Assembly: GCF_013408425.1 (NCBI RefSeq)
Contig: NZ_JACBYV010000001.1
Span: 1,984,001-2,048,000, forward strand
Direction: 5' to 3'
Source of the DNA: Pseudomonas flavescens
Lineage (GTDB): Bacteria; Pseudomonadota; Gammaproteobacteria; Pseudomonadales; Pseudomonadaceae
Length of the DNA: 64,000 nt
This document shows positions 46,503 to 57,053 of the stretch, one piece after another. Made by a program: the position numbers and the translations under genes. The notes beneath the pieces are model-generated. The model made no database searches. It was not told where the DNA came from and saw nothing but the letters and a program-made list of their open reading frames with translations. Each line of letters starts with the position of its first letter. The first letter of the stretch is position 1.

Positions 46503-47000
46503 TCAGGGATGCTGTTCGAGGGCGCTTACCAGGTCATGGAAAGCCGCGCGGTTCGATTCGTTCAAGCCCATCAGAATCCGGTGCGCCTCCAGCACGCGAG
46601 CGCGCACTACGTCCTCCGACTGATCCTGCGACGGCAGGTCGGCCAGACAGTCCGGGCACTCGTAGGGCTGATTGATGATGTTGAACACCTGATCGAAGCC
46701 CATTGACTGCAACAGACGGGTGATGTCGGCGTGGGTGGTCACCACCGTCGGCAACAGACCGACCTTCTGCCGCGACAGAATCGATAGTTTGGCCAACAGC
46801 CCCAGGGTGGTGCTGTCGATACTGCGCGTTTCCGTCAGGTCGATGACGATGGCGGAAAAATTCAGCGCGGTGAAAATCTTTTCGATCGTGGAATCCAGCG
46901 CCGAACACAAGGTCAGGCGCACCTCACCGATGAACTTCAGGACGAAGGTTCCGTCCTGCTCGGCGAACTGGATTCTACCGGGGCTTATCCCAGGATTCAT
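46503..47000 (-). CDS. STAS-domain anti-sigma factor antagonist
   Basis: A 165-residue protein. STAS core with the phosphoacceptor Ser63 in RSIDSTTLGLLAKL and a preceding strand AIVIDLTE. After residue 110 there is a C-terminal extension with a Cys pair (PYECPDCLAD) and a helical tail. Proteins of this type, when dephosphorylated, bind an anti-sigma/kinase. The gene is translationally coupled (4-base overlap) to the phosphatase-type response regulator upstream, so the two probably form a partner-switch pair. Confidence 0.87.
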   Translation of the reverse strand: MNPGISPGRIQFAEQDGTFVLKFIGEVRLTLCSALDSTIEKIFTALNFSAIVIDLTETRSIDSTTLGLLAKLSILSRQKVGLLPTVVTTHADITRLLQSMGFDQVFNIINQPYECPDCLADLPSQDQSEDVVRARVLEAHRILMGLNESNRAAFHDLVSALEQHP

Positions 47001-48181
47001 GCAAGGTTCCTGCTTAACACCAGCAAGGCGATATCATCCGGCATCTCCGCCAGATTGGCCAGTCCAAACACGCTGCGCAACCCGTCCAGGGTTCCACCTG
47101 CTTCGCTCACCAGTTTCGGCAGCAAGGCTTCTTTTTCCTGCAGGGTGTCGCCGTCGAGCAAATCGAGAATGCCGTCCGACAACAGAGTCAGGCTGAACGA
47201 TTCCGGAAGGTCGATCACCAGATCGGTGTAATCGGCTTCCTTGAACAGGCCGACGGGCAAACCGCGGCCTTCCAGATAATGGGCTTCGCCGCCGCTGTAC
47301 ATCACGGGCAGCGGCAGATGGCCGCCGATGCTGTAGGTCAGGCGATTGTGCTCTTCGTCGATCACCCCGCCCAGCATGGTCACGTGCTTGCCCAGTTTGC
47401 AGTTGATCAGGCCACGGTTGATGTGGCCGAGCACGTCCGACGGCTTGAACTCCGGCAGCATGCCGTTGCGCCGCGACTCGTAGAGCAGGCGCGTGGTCAT
47501 GAACTTGAGCAGCACGGTGACGAATGCCGAAGACGCGCCGTGACCGGAGACGTCCGCCAGATAGAACGCCACACGCCGCTCGTCGACACGGAAGTAATCG
47601 ACGAAATCGCCCGAGAGGTAGAGCGAGGGAATGATCTGATGAGCGAACGACAGCCCTTCGTTTTCCCAGGGCGTGACGGGCAGCATGTTCATCTGCACCT
47701 GGCGCCCGGCGTTCTGGTCTTCCTGCAACAGGTGCAGGCTGGCCTGCAGCTCGCGGTTGGCGGTTTCCAGCTTTTCCCGGTAGCGCTCGTTCTCCTGGCG
47801 CAGATGCACGCGGTCCAGCGCACGGCGTACCGAGTGCTCGAGCACGGCGAGATCTTCGAGAGGCTTGATCAGGTAATCGGCGGCACCGAGGCGCAAGGCT
47901 TCGACCACGTCGGTCATCACTCCGGCACCGGAGACCACGATGATCGGCGCGGAGATTTCCAGAGCATTGATCCGACGGATGAGCTCGAGACCATCGACCT
48001 GGGGCATGCGCAGGTCGCAAATGACCAGATCCGGTCGTTCGCGCTCGAACACTTCGAGACCTTGCGAGCCGTTGCCGGCGAGCAGGATGTTGAAGCCGCT
48101 GTCTTCCAAGTAGGCTGCAATACTGGCGCGGACGACTTCGTCGTCATCGATCAGCAGCAACGTGGCACTGGTTTTGTGCAT
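46997..48181 (-). CDS. Response regulator with PP2C/SpoIIE phosphatase output
   Basis: A protein of about 394 residues. The receiver domain has the acidic pocket (IDDDE, 11-15), phosphoacceptor Asp56 in VICDLRMP and a lysine in DYLIKPLED. A helical linker (130-160) leads to a SpoIIE-type phosphatase domain (GDFVDYFRVDERRVAFYLAD, DVSGHGASSAF, LLSDGILDLLDG, MPDDIALLVL). Phosphorylation is expected to control dephosphorylation of the coupled STAS protein. I use ATG 48181; TTG 48196 is an alternative. The pair is conserved in Pseudomonas next to tal. Confidence 0.9.
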   Translation of the reverse strand: MHKTSATLLLIDDDEVVRASIAAYLEDSGFNILLAGNGSQGLEVFERERPDLVICDLRMPQVDGLELIRRINALEISAPIIVVSGAGVMTDVVEALRLGAADYLIKPLEDLAVLEHSVRRALDRVHLRQENERYREKLETANRELQASLHLLQEDQNAGRQVQMNMLPVTPWENEGLSFAHQIIPSLYLSGDFVDYFRVDERRVAFYLADVSGHGASSAFVTVLLKFMTTRLLYESRRNGMLPEFKPSDVLGHINRGLINCKLGKHVTMLGGVIDEEHNRLTYSIGGHLPLPVMYSGGEAHYLEGRGLPVGLFKEADYTDLVIDLPESFSLTLLSDGILDLLDGDTLQEKEALLPKLVSEAGGTLDGLRSVFGLANLAEMPDDIALLVLSRNLA

Positions 48182-48389
48182 GGGGTGTCCAGGCAAACTG
48201 CGCCGGGGATGGTTAGCGTAAACGCAGCCAACAACCTGCGCGGGTACACGGTTCGCGTCAAGGCGCAGACGGTACTCCCATCCTCAATACGATTCAACAG
48301 GCGCCGTTCGCCACCGAGCGACTTTACACCTGAAATCAGTGAGGGTTATAAGAACCGCAGCAGAGCCCTACCACAATGAGGATAGCTTG

Positions 48390-48689
48390 ATGAGCCAAAG
48401 TGATCGTGATTACGAGGAAAAGCGCGATTACATTCGCATGCGCCTGGAAACCCAGGTGACGCTCCACCATGGCGGTCAGGCAATCCCGGCGCTGTGCCGC
48501 GATCTGTCGAGCACCGGCATGCAGCTCGAGGCGCAGTGCCACGTGCAGGTTGGAGACAAGGTGCGCGTGTTGATCCCTTCCGGGCACGACGAACTGAAAG
48601 GGCTGGAAACCGAAGCGGAAGTGGTGCGGGTGACCGACCAGGAAGGTGGCCGACAGATTCTCGGTCTGGCCGTGATATCGATGAACTGA
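48390..48689 (+). CDS. PilZ-domain protein (c-di-GMP binding)
   Basis: A 99-residue single PilZ domain. The c-di-GMP motif is present: an Arg-rich RxxxR-type segment (KRDYIRMRLE) and RDLSSTGMQLE as D/NxSxxG. Start 48390 is preferred over 48339, having GAGG before it. Divergent from the response regulator. It likely couples c-di-GMP to surface or motility functions; its partner is unknown. Confidence 0.9.
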   Translation: MSQSDRDYEEKRDYIRMRLETQVTLHHGGQAIPALCRDLSSTGMQLEAQCHVQVGDKVRVLIPSGHDELKGLETEAEVVRVTDQEGGRQILGLAVISMN

Positions 48690-48774
48690 AACACGCTGTA
48701 ACGCGATGGAGCCCGCCTCCATCGCGTCGTTGCACCTTCTGCCCTCGAGCCTTGCTGCCCTGGCTCGGCCTCAA

Positions 48775-49476
48775 TCAGAAATCGTCTTCCACCTCACCGT
48801 CACGCACACGGAACTCACGGTTCTGCAGGTAGGCGTTACGGATGAAGATGTACTTGTCGCCACTGATCATGCGCTCGGCATCCAGCAGGCTGGCACGGGT
48901 GTCGACCACGTTGATGCCACGGGTGACGTTGCGGCTCGGCACGTGATCCATGTAGGGGTACGGGGTCAGGAAGCTGTCCGGGATCTTGCTCGGCGCGTCG
49001 CGCAGCGAGCTCGGCCCGAGCAGCGGCAGCACCAGATACGGGCCGCTGCCCACGCCCCAGACGCCGAGGGTCTGGCCGAAGTCTTCATCGCTGCGCTGCA
49101 ACCCCATGCGGCTGGCCACGTCGAAGAAGCCGAGCGCGCCGATGGTGGTGTTCAACAGCAGACGGCTGGTATCCACGCCGGCGTCGTGAGCCTTGCCCTG
49201 CAGCAGGTTGTTGGCCAGGTTGCCGACATCGCCCACGTTGCGGAACACATTGTGCACACCGGTCTCGAGGAACTGCGGTGTCACGGCCTGATAGCCCTGA
49301 GCCAGAGGCTTGAGGGCGTAGGTATCGACGGTATCGTTGAAGCGGAAAACGGGGCGATTGAACGACTCCCAGGGGTCTTCCGTCGCCGCCTGGCTCGCCA
49401 GCGGCAGCACCATCAGGCCGGCACAGGCCAGCATTCGCCCGAAGCTCCCGATCCAATCCGATCCAATCAAACGCAT
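48775..49476 (-). CDS. mlaA: MlaA/VacJ-family outer-membrane lipid asymmetry protein
   Basis: A 233-residue protein with the MlaA body (DPWESFNRPVFRFNDTVDTY, TVGALGFFDVAS-like, LVLPLLGPSSLRDA). MlaA sits in the outer membrane with a porin and removes phospholipids from the outer leaflet. The N-terminus has a signal segment ending ASQA, but the only cysteine (Cys18 in MLACAGLM) is not in a good lipobox, so this copy may not be a lipoprotein. The length fits the family. The same gene neighbours PilZ in Pseudomonas. Confidence 0.9.
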   Translation of the reverse strand: MRLIGSDWIGSFGRMLACAGLMVLPLASQAATEDPWESFNRPVFRFNDTVDTYALKPLAQGYQAVTPQFLETGVHNVFRNVGDVGNLANNLLQGKAHDAGVDTSRLLLNTTIGALGFFDVASRMGLQRSDEDFGQTLGVWGVGSGPYLVLPLLGPSSLRDAPSKIPDSFLTPYPYMDHVPSRNVTRGINVVDTRASLLDAERMISGDKYIFIRNAYLQNREFRVRDGEVEDDF

Positions 49477-49700
49477 TACTGTTCTCCTAGGCTAATGAGC
49501 ACGGTCTCTCCGGCAGCAGCGGCCTAGTATAAAGCCGCGGACGGGCAATAGGCAGAGCACCGATGCCCGGCCACCCTACCCGACCCTGAGCCACTTCACA
49601 TCACTGACGTTCACCGGGCGTCGGACCGCTCACCGCCGTCACGCCATCGTCACATTGGCTTGTCATGGTAAGCGCGATAATAGCCAGGGAACGACATCGC

Positions 49701-50384
49701 ATGCCCCAGCCAGCGCTCTCCGCAGTGACACCCTCCTTCACCGCCGTGCTGTTCGGCCTGTCCGGTTGCCTGGTCGATTTCGGCGCGCGCAGCGCGTCGT
49801 CGGCCGGCACTCGCCACCTGACGCTGATCCGTGAAGCCGGCGGCCCGGCGCGTGCGCTCGAAACCGCCAGCCCGCGGGAGCTGGAGAGCTGTGCCGAACC
49901 GACCCCTGGCGCTCTGGCAACCCTGCGCAGCCTGCGTGAGCAACGCGTGCCCTGCGCCTGGCTGGACGAACTTCCCGAAACCCTCGCGATGAAACTGACG
50001 AGCCAGCTACCCGAATGGCTGGTCGCCTCTCCAGCCTGCTCGCAGCGCAGCTGGCCTGCCCCTGATGCCTGCTGGCAGGCGTTGAGCACCCTGCAGATCG
50101 ATCGCCTGGATGGTTGCGTACTGGTCAGCGGTGAACCTCGCCTGCTGCAGGCGGGCCTCAATGCGGGCCTGTGGACGGTCGGCCTGGCCGCCTGCGGATC
50201 CCTGGGTGGCCATGCCCTCGGCGACTGGGAAACGCTCGAAGCCGCGCAGCGTGATCGCCTGCGCGCAGATGCGACCCTGGCGTTGTACCGCCTGGGCGCT
50301 CATTCGGTGATCGACCAGCTGACCGACCTGCCCGCCTGCCTGGACGACCTGCAGATCCGCCGCAGCAAGGGCGAGAAACCCTAG
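49701..50384 (+). CDS. HAD-like protein, apparently without the catalytic aspartates
   Basis: A 227-residue protein that aligns with HAD hydrolases (phosphonoacetaldehyde hydrolase-related). Motif I reads VLFGLSGCLVDF, where HAD enzymes have VLFDLDGTLVD: Gly19 and Ser21 replace the nucleophile and acid/base Asp. LDGCVLVSGEP and AGLNAGLWTVGL resemble the later motifs. It is therefore probably a pseudoenzyme. Start 49701 is preferred to 49665. Its neighbours are those of core Pseudomonas genomes. The function is unknown. Confidence 0.75.
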   Translation: MPQPALSAVTPSFTAVLFGLSGCLVDFGARSASSAGTRHLTLIREAGGPARALETASPRELESCAEPTPGALATLRSLREQRVPCAWLDELPETLAMKLTSQLPEWLVASPACSQRSWPAPDACWQALSTLQIDRLDGCVLVSGEPRLLQAGLNAGLWTVGLAACGSLGGHALGDWETLEAAQRDRLRADATLALYRLGAHSVIDQLTDLPACLDDLQIRRSKGEKP

Positions 50385-50499
50385 GGCCGCGCCGGATCAG
50401 TCGCAATGGTGCAGGCAGGAAGATTCTGAAGACGAAGTAATGACCTTTCGCCATGGCGCACGGTCAATTGTCTTGCCTATCAAGAAAGGGAGAATCCCC

Positions 50500-50766
50500 A
50501 TGCCTGCGAACCATCTGCAGCAGCAACTGGAAGAGCTGCACAAGCAACTGGCGCAGAATCCGCCGGTAAACGAGGAAGATCGCGAGTCGCTCGCCCTGCT
50601 GGCTCGCGACATCGAACTGCAGCTGGCTGCCCAGCCGGTAACCACGCCCGATGCTTCGCTGGTCGACAGCGTCAATCTGGCCGTGGAGCGCTTCGAAGTG
50701 AGCCATCCGACCCTGGCTGGAAGCCTGCGCAACATCATGCAGAGCCTCGCCAACATGGGTATCTGA
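50500..50766 (+). CDS. DUF4404 protein
   Basis: An 88-residue protein of the DUF4404 family, found in Pseudomonas before queF. It is helical (LQQQLEELHKQLAQNPPVNE, LVDSVNLAVERFEVSHPTLA) and soluble, with no catalytic motif. AAGGGAG precedes ATG 50500; the frame from 50440 is longer without a site. A strong terminator follows. The function is unknown. Confidence 0.83.
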   Translation: MPANHLQQQLEELHKQLAQNPPVNEEDRESLALLARDIELQLAAQPVTTPDASLVDSVNLAVERFEVSHPTLAGSLRNIMQSLANMGI

Positions 50767-50786
50767 TGCCAACGCCGCAAATAAAG

Positions 50787-50812
50787 AACCAGCCTCTCCG
50801 GCTGGTTTTTTA
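50787..50812 (+). terminator. Rho-independent terminator after DUF4404 gene
   Basis: AACCAGCC, loop TCTCC, GGCTGGTT, then T-run. It stands between convergent DUF4404 and queF genes and probably serves both. Confidence 0.85.
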
Positions 50813-50820
50813 TTAATTGC

Positions 50821-51648
50821 CTACTGCCTGACCAGGCGCCGATTGTCCGGCAGTCGCTCCAGGGTCGTCCGATAGGGATTGATATCCAGGCCGCCACGGC
50901 GCACGTAGCGGGCATAGACGGTCAGATGTTCCGGCTGCAGCAACCGCTGCAGATCCAGAAAGATACGCTCCACGCACTGTTCGTGAAAATCCGCATGCTG
51001 CCGAAAGCTGACCAGATACGCCAGCAGGCTCGCTGGCTCAAGCGCGGCGCCGCGGTACTCGACCACCACGCTGCCCCAATCAGGCTGACCGGTTACCGGG
51101 CAGTTGGACTTGAGCAGGTGGCTGTGCAGGCTCTCTTCGACGATACGTGACGCATCGCAGACCAACAGTTCGGGACGGGGCGCCTGGTAATCGCTGATGC
51201 TGATGTCCAGCTCGTCGATGCAGGTTCCCGGCAGCACCGCGAGACCTTCCCGCGCCACTTCGCCGAGGCTGCGCACCCGAACACCCACGGGCTTGCCAGC
51301 CGTGGCGGACAAATCCTTCTCGAGCACGCCCACCAGTTCGGCCTCACTGGCGAATACCGACTGATTCAGCGAGTTGAGGTAGAGCTTGAAGGACTTCGAT
51401 TCGATGATGTTCGGCGAGTCGGCGGCAATGCTGAACTCACCGATCGCCACCACCGGCTTGCCGGACGGCAGCAGCCAGGACAGCTCGAAGCAGTTCCAGT
51501 AATCCACCCCGCGATATGGCAGGGTTTGCGCGCTCAGACCGAGCTCGGCCCACTTGGCGGCCCGCGGGATGGGAAACAGCAGTTCGGGCGAATAGGTGGC
51601 GATGTACTCGCTGCTCTTGCCCAGCGGCGAATGTTCCACGGAATGCAT
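50821..51648 (-). CDS. queF: NADPH-dependent 7-cyano-7-deazaguanine reductase QueF
   Basis: A 275-residue reductase of the long, two-domain (YqfD/QueF type II) form. The family motif ESKSFKLY (83-90), catalytic Cys183 in [10 protein letters not shown] and Asp190 are present. It reduces preQ0 to preQ1 in queuosine biosynthesis. pyrF lies upstream on the same strand. Full length. Confidence 0.95.
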   Translation of the reverse strand: MHSVEHSPLGKSSEYIATYSPELLFPIPRAAKWAELGLSAQTLPYRGVDYWNCFELSWLLPSGKPVVAIGEFSIAADSPNIIESKSFKLYLNSLNQSVFASEAELVGVLEKDLSATAGKPVGVRVRSLGEVAREGLAVLPGTCIDELDISISDYQAPRPELLVCDASRIVEESLHSHLLKSNCPVTGQPDWGSVVVEYRGAALEPASLLAYLVSFRQHADFHEQCVERIFLDLQRLLQPEHLTVYARYVRRGGLDINPYRTTLERLPDNRRLVRQ

Positions 51649-51715
51649 GACGGTTTACCTGCGGCGCAATGGGTGCGGCGGCTCGACTGCCGCCATACGG
51701 GAATGGATGGGCCGG

Positions 51716-52414
51716 TCAGCCCAGTTCGGCGACCAGCTTGGCCAGCGCGGCAGCCGGATCGGCGGCCTGGCTGATCGGGCGACCGATCACCAGATAATCC
51801 GAACCAGCGTCCAACGCCTGACGTGGCGTCAGAATGCGTCGCTGATCGTCCTGTGCGCTACCGGCCGGACGGATACCCGGCGTGACCAACTGCAGCCCAG
51901 GTTGCGCGGCCTTGAGTGCAGGTGCCTCGAGAGCCGAACAGACCAGGCCATCCATACCGGCCTTCTGCGCCAGCGCAGCCAGACGCAGCACCTGCTCCTG
52001 GGGCTCGATGTCCAGACCGATGCCGGCCAGGTCCTCGCGCTCCATGCTGGTCAGCACGGTCACGCCGATCAGCAGCGGCACCGGGCCGTTGAAAGCATCC
52101 AGCGTCTCGCGGCAGGCGCTCATCATGCGCAGACCACCGGAGCAATGCACGTTGACCATCCACACGCCCATTTCGGCTGCGGCCTTGACCGCCATGGCCG
52201 TGGTGTTGGGGATGTCGTGGAATTTCAGATCGAGGAACACCTCGAAGCCGCGCTCGCGCAGCGTAGCGACGATATCCGAGGCGCAACTGGTGAACAGCTC
52301 CTTGCCCACCTTGACCCGACACAGCTTGGGATCGAGCTGATCGGCGAGCGCTAACGCAGCCTCTCGGGTCGGAAAATCCAGGGCGACGATGATCGGGGTC
52401 TGACAAACGGACAT
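51716..52414 (-). CDS. pyrF: Orotidine-5'-phosphate decarboxylase
   Basis: A 232-residue TIM-barrel enzyme. The catalytic set [10 protein letters not shown] (62-71, with the Asp-Lys-Asp triad) is intact, and IIVALDF and GIRP near the ends are typical. It makes UMP in pyrimidine biosynthesis. ATG 52414 gives the normal family length; the frame extends upstream. It lies next to queF on the same strand. Confidence 0.96.
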   Translation of the reverse strand: MSVCQTPIIVALDFPTREAALALADQLDPKLCRVKVGKELFTSCASDIVATLRERGFEVFLDLKFHDIPNTTAMAVKAAAEMGVWMVNVHCSGGLRMMSACRETLDAFNGPVPLLIGVTVLTSMEREDLAGIGLDIEPQEQVLRLAALAQKAGMDGLVCSALEAPALKAAQPGLQLVTPGIRPAGSAQDDQRRILTPRQALDAGSDYLVIGRPISQAADPAAALAKLVAELG

Positions 52415-52529
52415 GGGGCAATTCTCGAGCGAGCCAAATTCGGCGCGCATTGTAGCGCAAGCCTGTGCCGATTGCCGTTCCGGCAGATGGATGTCGCTGC
52501 TCGTTCGGCTCGGCGCCAACGCGTCGAAG

Positions 52530-53285
52530 TCACACCTTGATGCCGAGCATCAGCGCGCAGACCAGCAGGAACGCGGTGAACAGCACGCGCAATTGACGCT
52601 CGGGCAAGGCATGAGCCAGACGCACGCCCCAACTGATGCTGAGCAGCCCGCCGATGGCCAGCGGAATGGCCAGAACCCAGTCGACATGATCATGCAGGGC
52701 ATAGGTCACCAGAGTCACGCCAGTACTCGGCGCAGCCAGTGCCAGCGACAAGCCCTGCGCCACCACCTGGGAGGTGCCGAACACACTGGTGAGAATCGGC
52801 GTGGCGATAACCGCCCCGCCTACACCGAACAACCCGCCCAGCAGGCCAGAACCACTGCCCAGCAACGCCAACCACGGCCAGGGGTGGCGCAACTCGCCCG
52901 AGGCGGCTGGCGGACGCAGGAACATACGCAGCAGGTTGTAGAACGCCAGGGCCACCAGAAACGCGACGAACGCGATACGCATCGACTCGGGGTCCAGATT
53001 GACTGCCCAACCTGCGCCGAACAGCGCGCACACGAAGCTGCTCAGGGCCAGCGCCAACGCGTGGCGCAGGTCGATCCGATTGCGCTGATGGTAGCGCCAC
53101 AGCGCCAGCAGCACATTGGGCACCACCATCACCAACGCGGTGCCCTGAGCCAGTTGCTGATCCAGCCCGAACAGCACCCCGAGCACAGGAATCGCGATCA
53201 ACCCACCACCAATGCCGAACAGACCGCCAATGGTGCCCAGCAGCAGGCCGAGTACGATATTCAGAGCGAATGCGAGCAGATCCAT
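52530..53285 (-). CDS. TauE/SafE-family sulfite/organosulfonate permease
   Basis: A 251-residue membrane protein with seven to eight helices in two repeated halves. The repeat motif [17 protein letters not shown] (17-33) returns as [17 protein letters not shown], the TauE/SafE mark. Such proteins export sulfite, sulfonates or related anions, or import similar organic acids. The divergent LysR gene (53392) may control it. Confidence 0.9.
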   Translation of the reverse strand: MDLLAFALNIVLGLLLGTIGGLFGIGGGLIAIPVLGVLFGLDQQLAQGTALVMVVPNVLLALWRYHQRNRIDLRHALALALSSFVCALFGAGWAVNLDPESMRIAFVAFLVALAFYNLLRMFLRPPAASGELRHPWPWLALLGSGSGLLGGLFGVGGAVIATPILTSVFGTSQVVAQGLSLALAAPSTGVTLVTYALHDHVDWVLAIPLAIGGLLSISWGVRLAHALPERQLRVLFTAFLLVCALMLGIKV

Positions 53286-53391
53286 GGGGCAGTCCTTGGG
53301 CGAGGTGTGCGCATCCTACTCGCTGGCGACTGGCGGGGTAACGCACAGCCCGGCACAATGGCTGTGCGAATTACGCAAAGCGGGAAAATCG

Positions 53392-54357
53392 ATGAATCCA
53401 GATGCCCTGACCGACCAACTCAGCCTGTTCCTCGACGTGCTGGAGAGCGGCAGTTTCTCCGCCGCTGCCAGGCTGCATCCCCTCACGCCCTCGGCGGTTT
53501 CTCGGCGTATCGATGCGCTGGAACGCTCGCTCGACTGCAACCTGTTCAGCCGCAGCACCCATGCAGTGCGTGCGACACCGGCCGGCCTGGCGTTCGCCGA
53601 ACGAGCCAGAAGAATTCTCGCCGAGCTGCATCTGGCGCGCGCCGAGGCGGTATCGCTGAGCAGCGCCCCCGAAGGCCTGATTCGTATCGACGCCCCTGCG
53701 CCATTCGGGCGCCGCCATCTGGCCCCGACCATTGCCGAGTTCCTGACGGCCTATCCGGGCCTGGACGTGCAACTGCGGTTGATCGACAGCTTCATCGACC
53801 TGCACGGCGCTCACCTGGGCGAAGTGGATCTGGTGTTGCGCATCGGACCGCTGGCAGACACACGCCTGGTTGCCACACCGCTGGCACCGATGGTCCGCGT
53901 GGTCTGCGCCAGCCCGGCCTACCTCGAGCGGCATGGGGTGCCGCGCACACCTGCCGAGCTGCTGGAGCACGACGGCCTGGACTGGGATGGCCTGGCACCC
54001 GCCTATGCCTGGCGTTTCGAGCATCAGGGCAAGCTGGCGATGTTCCGGCCCCGGCGCCTGCGCATGACGGCCAACAATGCCGAGACACTGGTATTCAGTC
54101 TGCTCGCCGGTCTTGGCGTGGCGCACCTACCCACCTGGCTGGTCAGCGAATACCTGGCCCGCGGCGAACTGGTCGCGCTATTTTGCGAGAACGGCCTGCC
54201 GCCCCCGGAACCGAGCGGTATCTATGCCTTGCGACTGGAGCGCGATACCGACTCTCGCAGCCGGCTACTGCTGGAGTTTCTGAAGAACCGCTTCGGACCG
54301 ATTCCGCCCTGGGACATTCCCCTGCAAAGCGGCTTGCAGCGCGGCGCCGGCAACTGA
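53392..54357 (+). CDS. LysR-type transcriptional regulator
   Basis: A 321-residue LysR protein: HTH (SLFLDVLESGSFSAAARLHP, TPSAVSRRIDALERSL) and an effector domain with the CrgA-like features (GEVDLVLRIGPLADTRLVA). Start 53392 (MNPDALTDQ) is preferred over the long frame from 53212. It is divergent from the TauE/SafE gene, so it may regulate it. A terminator follows at 54363. Confidence 0.9.
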   Translation: MNPDALTDQLSLFLDVLESGSFSAAARLHPLTPSAVSRRIDALERSLDCNLFSRSTHAVRATPAGLAFAERARRILAELHLARAEAVSLSSAPEGLIRIDAPAPFGRRHLAPTIAEFLTAYPGLDVQLRLIDSFIDLHGAHLGEVDLVLRIGPLADTRLVATPLAPMVRVVCASPAYLERHGVPRTPAELLEHDGLDWDGLAPAYAWRFEHQGKLAMFRPRRLRMTANNAETLVFSLLAGLGVAHLPTWLVSEYLARGELVALFCENGLPPPEPSGIYALRLERDTDSRSRLLLEFLKNRFGPIPPWDIPLQSGLQRGAGN

Positions 54358-54362
54358 CGCAA

Positions 54363-54392
54363 AAAACGCGGCCGAGGCCGAGGCCGCGTTTT
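54363..54392. terminator. Bidirectional terminator between lysR and aldehyde dehydrogenase
   Basis: AAAACGCGGCC and GGCCGCGTTTT form an 11-pair stem with an 8-base loop, T-run on both strands, between convergent genes. Confidence 0.85.
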
Positions 54393-54438
54393 CACGATTG
54401 CTGGTGTTACGTCCAGCGGCTGGCGCTGGACGCCCGGC

Positions 54439-55959
<1,521 letters not shown>

Positions 55960-56272
55960 GTGAGTGACCTCTACTTTTTATGGAAGCCTGTCCTCTGAGG
56001 CGAGAGACAGGTCTTGGTTCGATTCGAATGGCGCTTGAGGCGCCGCAGCGCGCCTCTACGCGATCGCCGGTCATCGAGCGGTGCCGCAGCGAGGAGCGAC
56101 AGAGCACGCAACTGCGTGGCAGCTATCAGGGTAGACGCTCCCCGCGGCTTTCGCCGCTGGTGTCGAGCCTGCCATCGCCAGCCTCGTCGCGGCGTGCCTT
56201 TGGGCAGATTCAGTGAACATTGCGCCAAGCCAGCCGGTCACCTGCTCACAGTATGAAGTCGAGGAGACGACG
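55960..56272. other. Divergent promoter region of aldehyde dehydrogenase gene
   Basis: About 310 bases with no gene. It should hold the promoter of the aldehyde dehydrogenase and that of the secreted protein on the other side. No clear operator found. Confidence 0.4.
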
Positions 56273-56722
56273 ATGAAAACGCTCACTGGATCGGCAGTTC
56301 TGCTCGCTGCCCTGTTCGTCACCGGCGCGCAGGCCGACGATGGTGCCCCGTCACTGCAGGAACAGCGCCAGCAGATCGGCGATGACATGGTTCGTGATCG
56401 TACCGGCACACCTCCCACCAGTGCAGACAGCATCAATCAGCCGGCCACCAATCAGAATCAGCAGCAACAGCCCAATCAGGTACCTGACCAGCAGGCACCG
56501 CGCAGTACGCTCAACTCGCCAGCCAGACAGAACCGCTCGGCCGAACCGACCGGCAATACGTCCAGCGAGCGGCAGCCGCCGAACCAGACCCCAGGCGTGC
56601 CGGCAAGCGAGGGACAGAATTCCCCACCGATTCAGGGCGGCTCGACACGCTCACCTGCAGCGCCGAGCTCCCCCAGCTCTGGCAACACCGGTGGCCCAGC
56701 AACAAGCAGCTCCACCAATTAG
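56273..56722 (+). CDS. Secreted Gln/Pro/Ser-rich low-complexity protein
   Basis: A 149-residue protein with a signal peptide (MKTLTGSAVLLAALFVTGAQA, cleavage after ~21) and a mature part almost only of Gln, Asn, Pro, Ser, Thr and Gly (NQNQQQQPNQVPDQQ; SPSSGNTGGPATSSSTN at the end). I recognise no fold. It is likely disordered and in the periplasm or outside. Start 56273 (with AGGAGA before) is preferred to 56213. It is not obviously linked to its neighbours. Confidence 0.65.
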   Translation: MKTLTGSAVLLAALFVTGAQADDGAPSLQEQRQQIGDDMVRDRTGTPPTSADSINQPATNQNQQQQPNQVPDQQAPRSTLNSPARQNRSAEPTGNTSSERQPPNQTPGVPASEGQNSPPIQGGSTRSPAAPSSPSSGNTGGPATSSSTN

Positions 56723-57053
56723 GCGAGATTCCGCCAAACCGAGCGCATTTCTGGCGAATCAGGGGCGGAAAATCGCCACCTGACTCACAGAAATGTGACA
56801 AACATATTGATACAGATCACTAGTTCATTGACCTGTACCCTTTCCGGCATCGCTTTTGCTTACTGCCGGCCGCCTGCGACGAAAGCGCGCACTTCAAAGG
56901 TAAATCGCCCGGCGTTTCAAAAAATCACCGGGACTGACCGGTTTCGCAGAACGGAACCTGGCAGCACGCAACAGGCGATGCAGCTTCGCTACCCAAGGCT
57001 GTACAGAGTCGGTCGTGCCGTCATGCAATCACATTAATGAAATGGTCTGTCTA
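56723..57053. other. Upstream region of mqo
   Basis: About 330 bases without a gene. AT-rich parts at 56790-56830 may hold a promoter. An imperfect palindrome TCACAGAAATGTGA near 56785 is the only feature of note. Confidence 0.4.
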
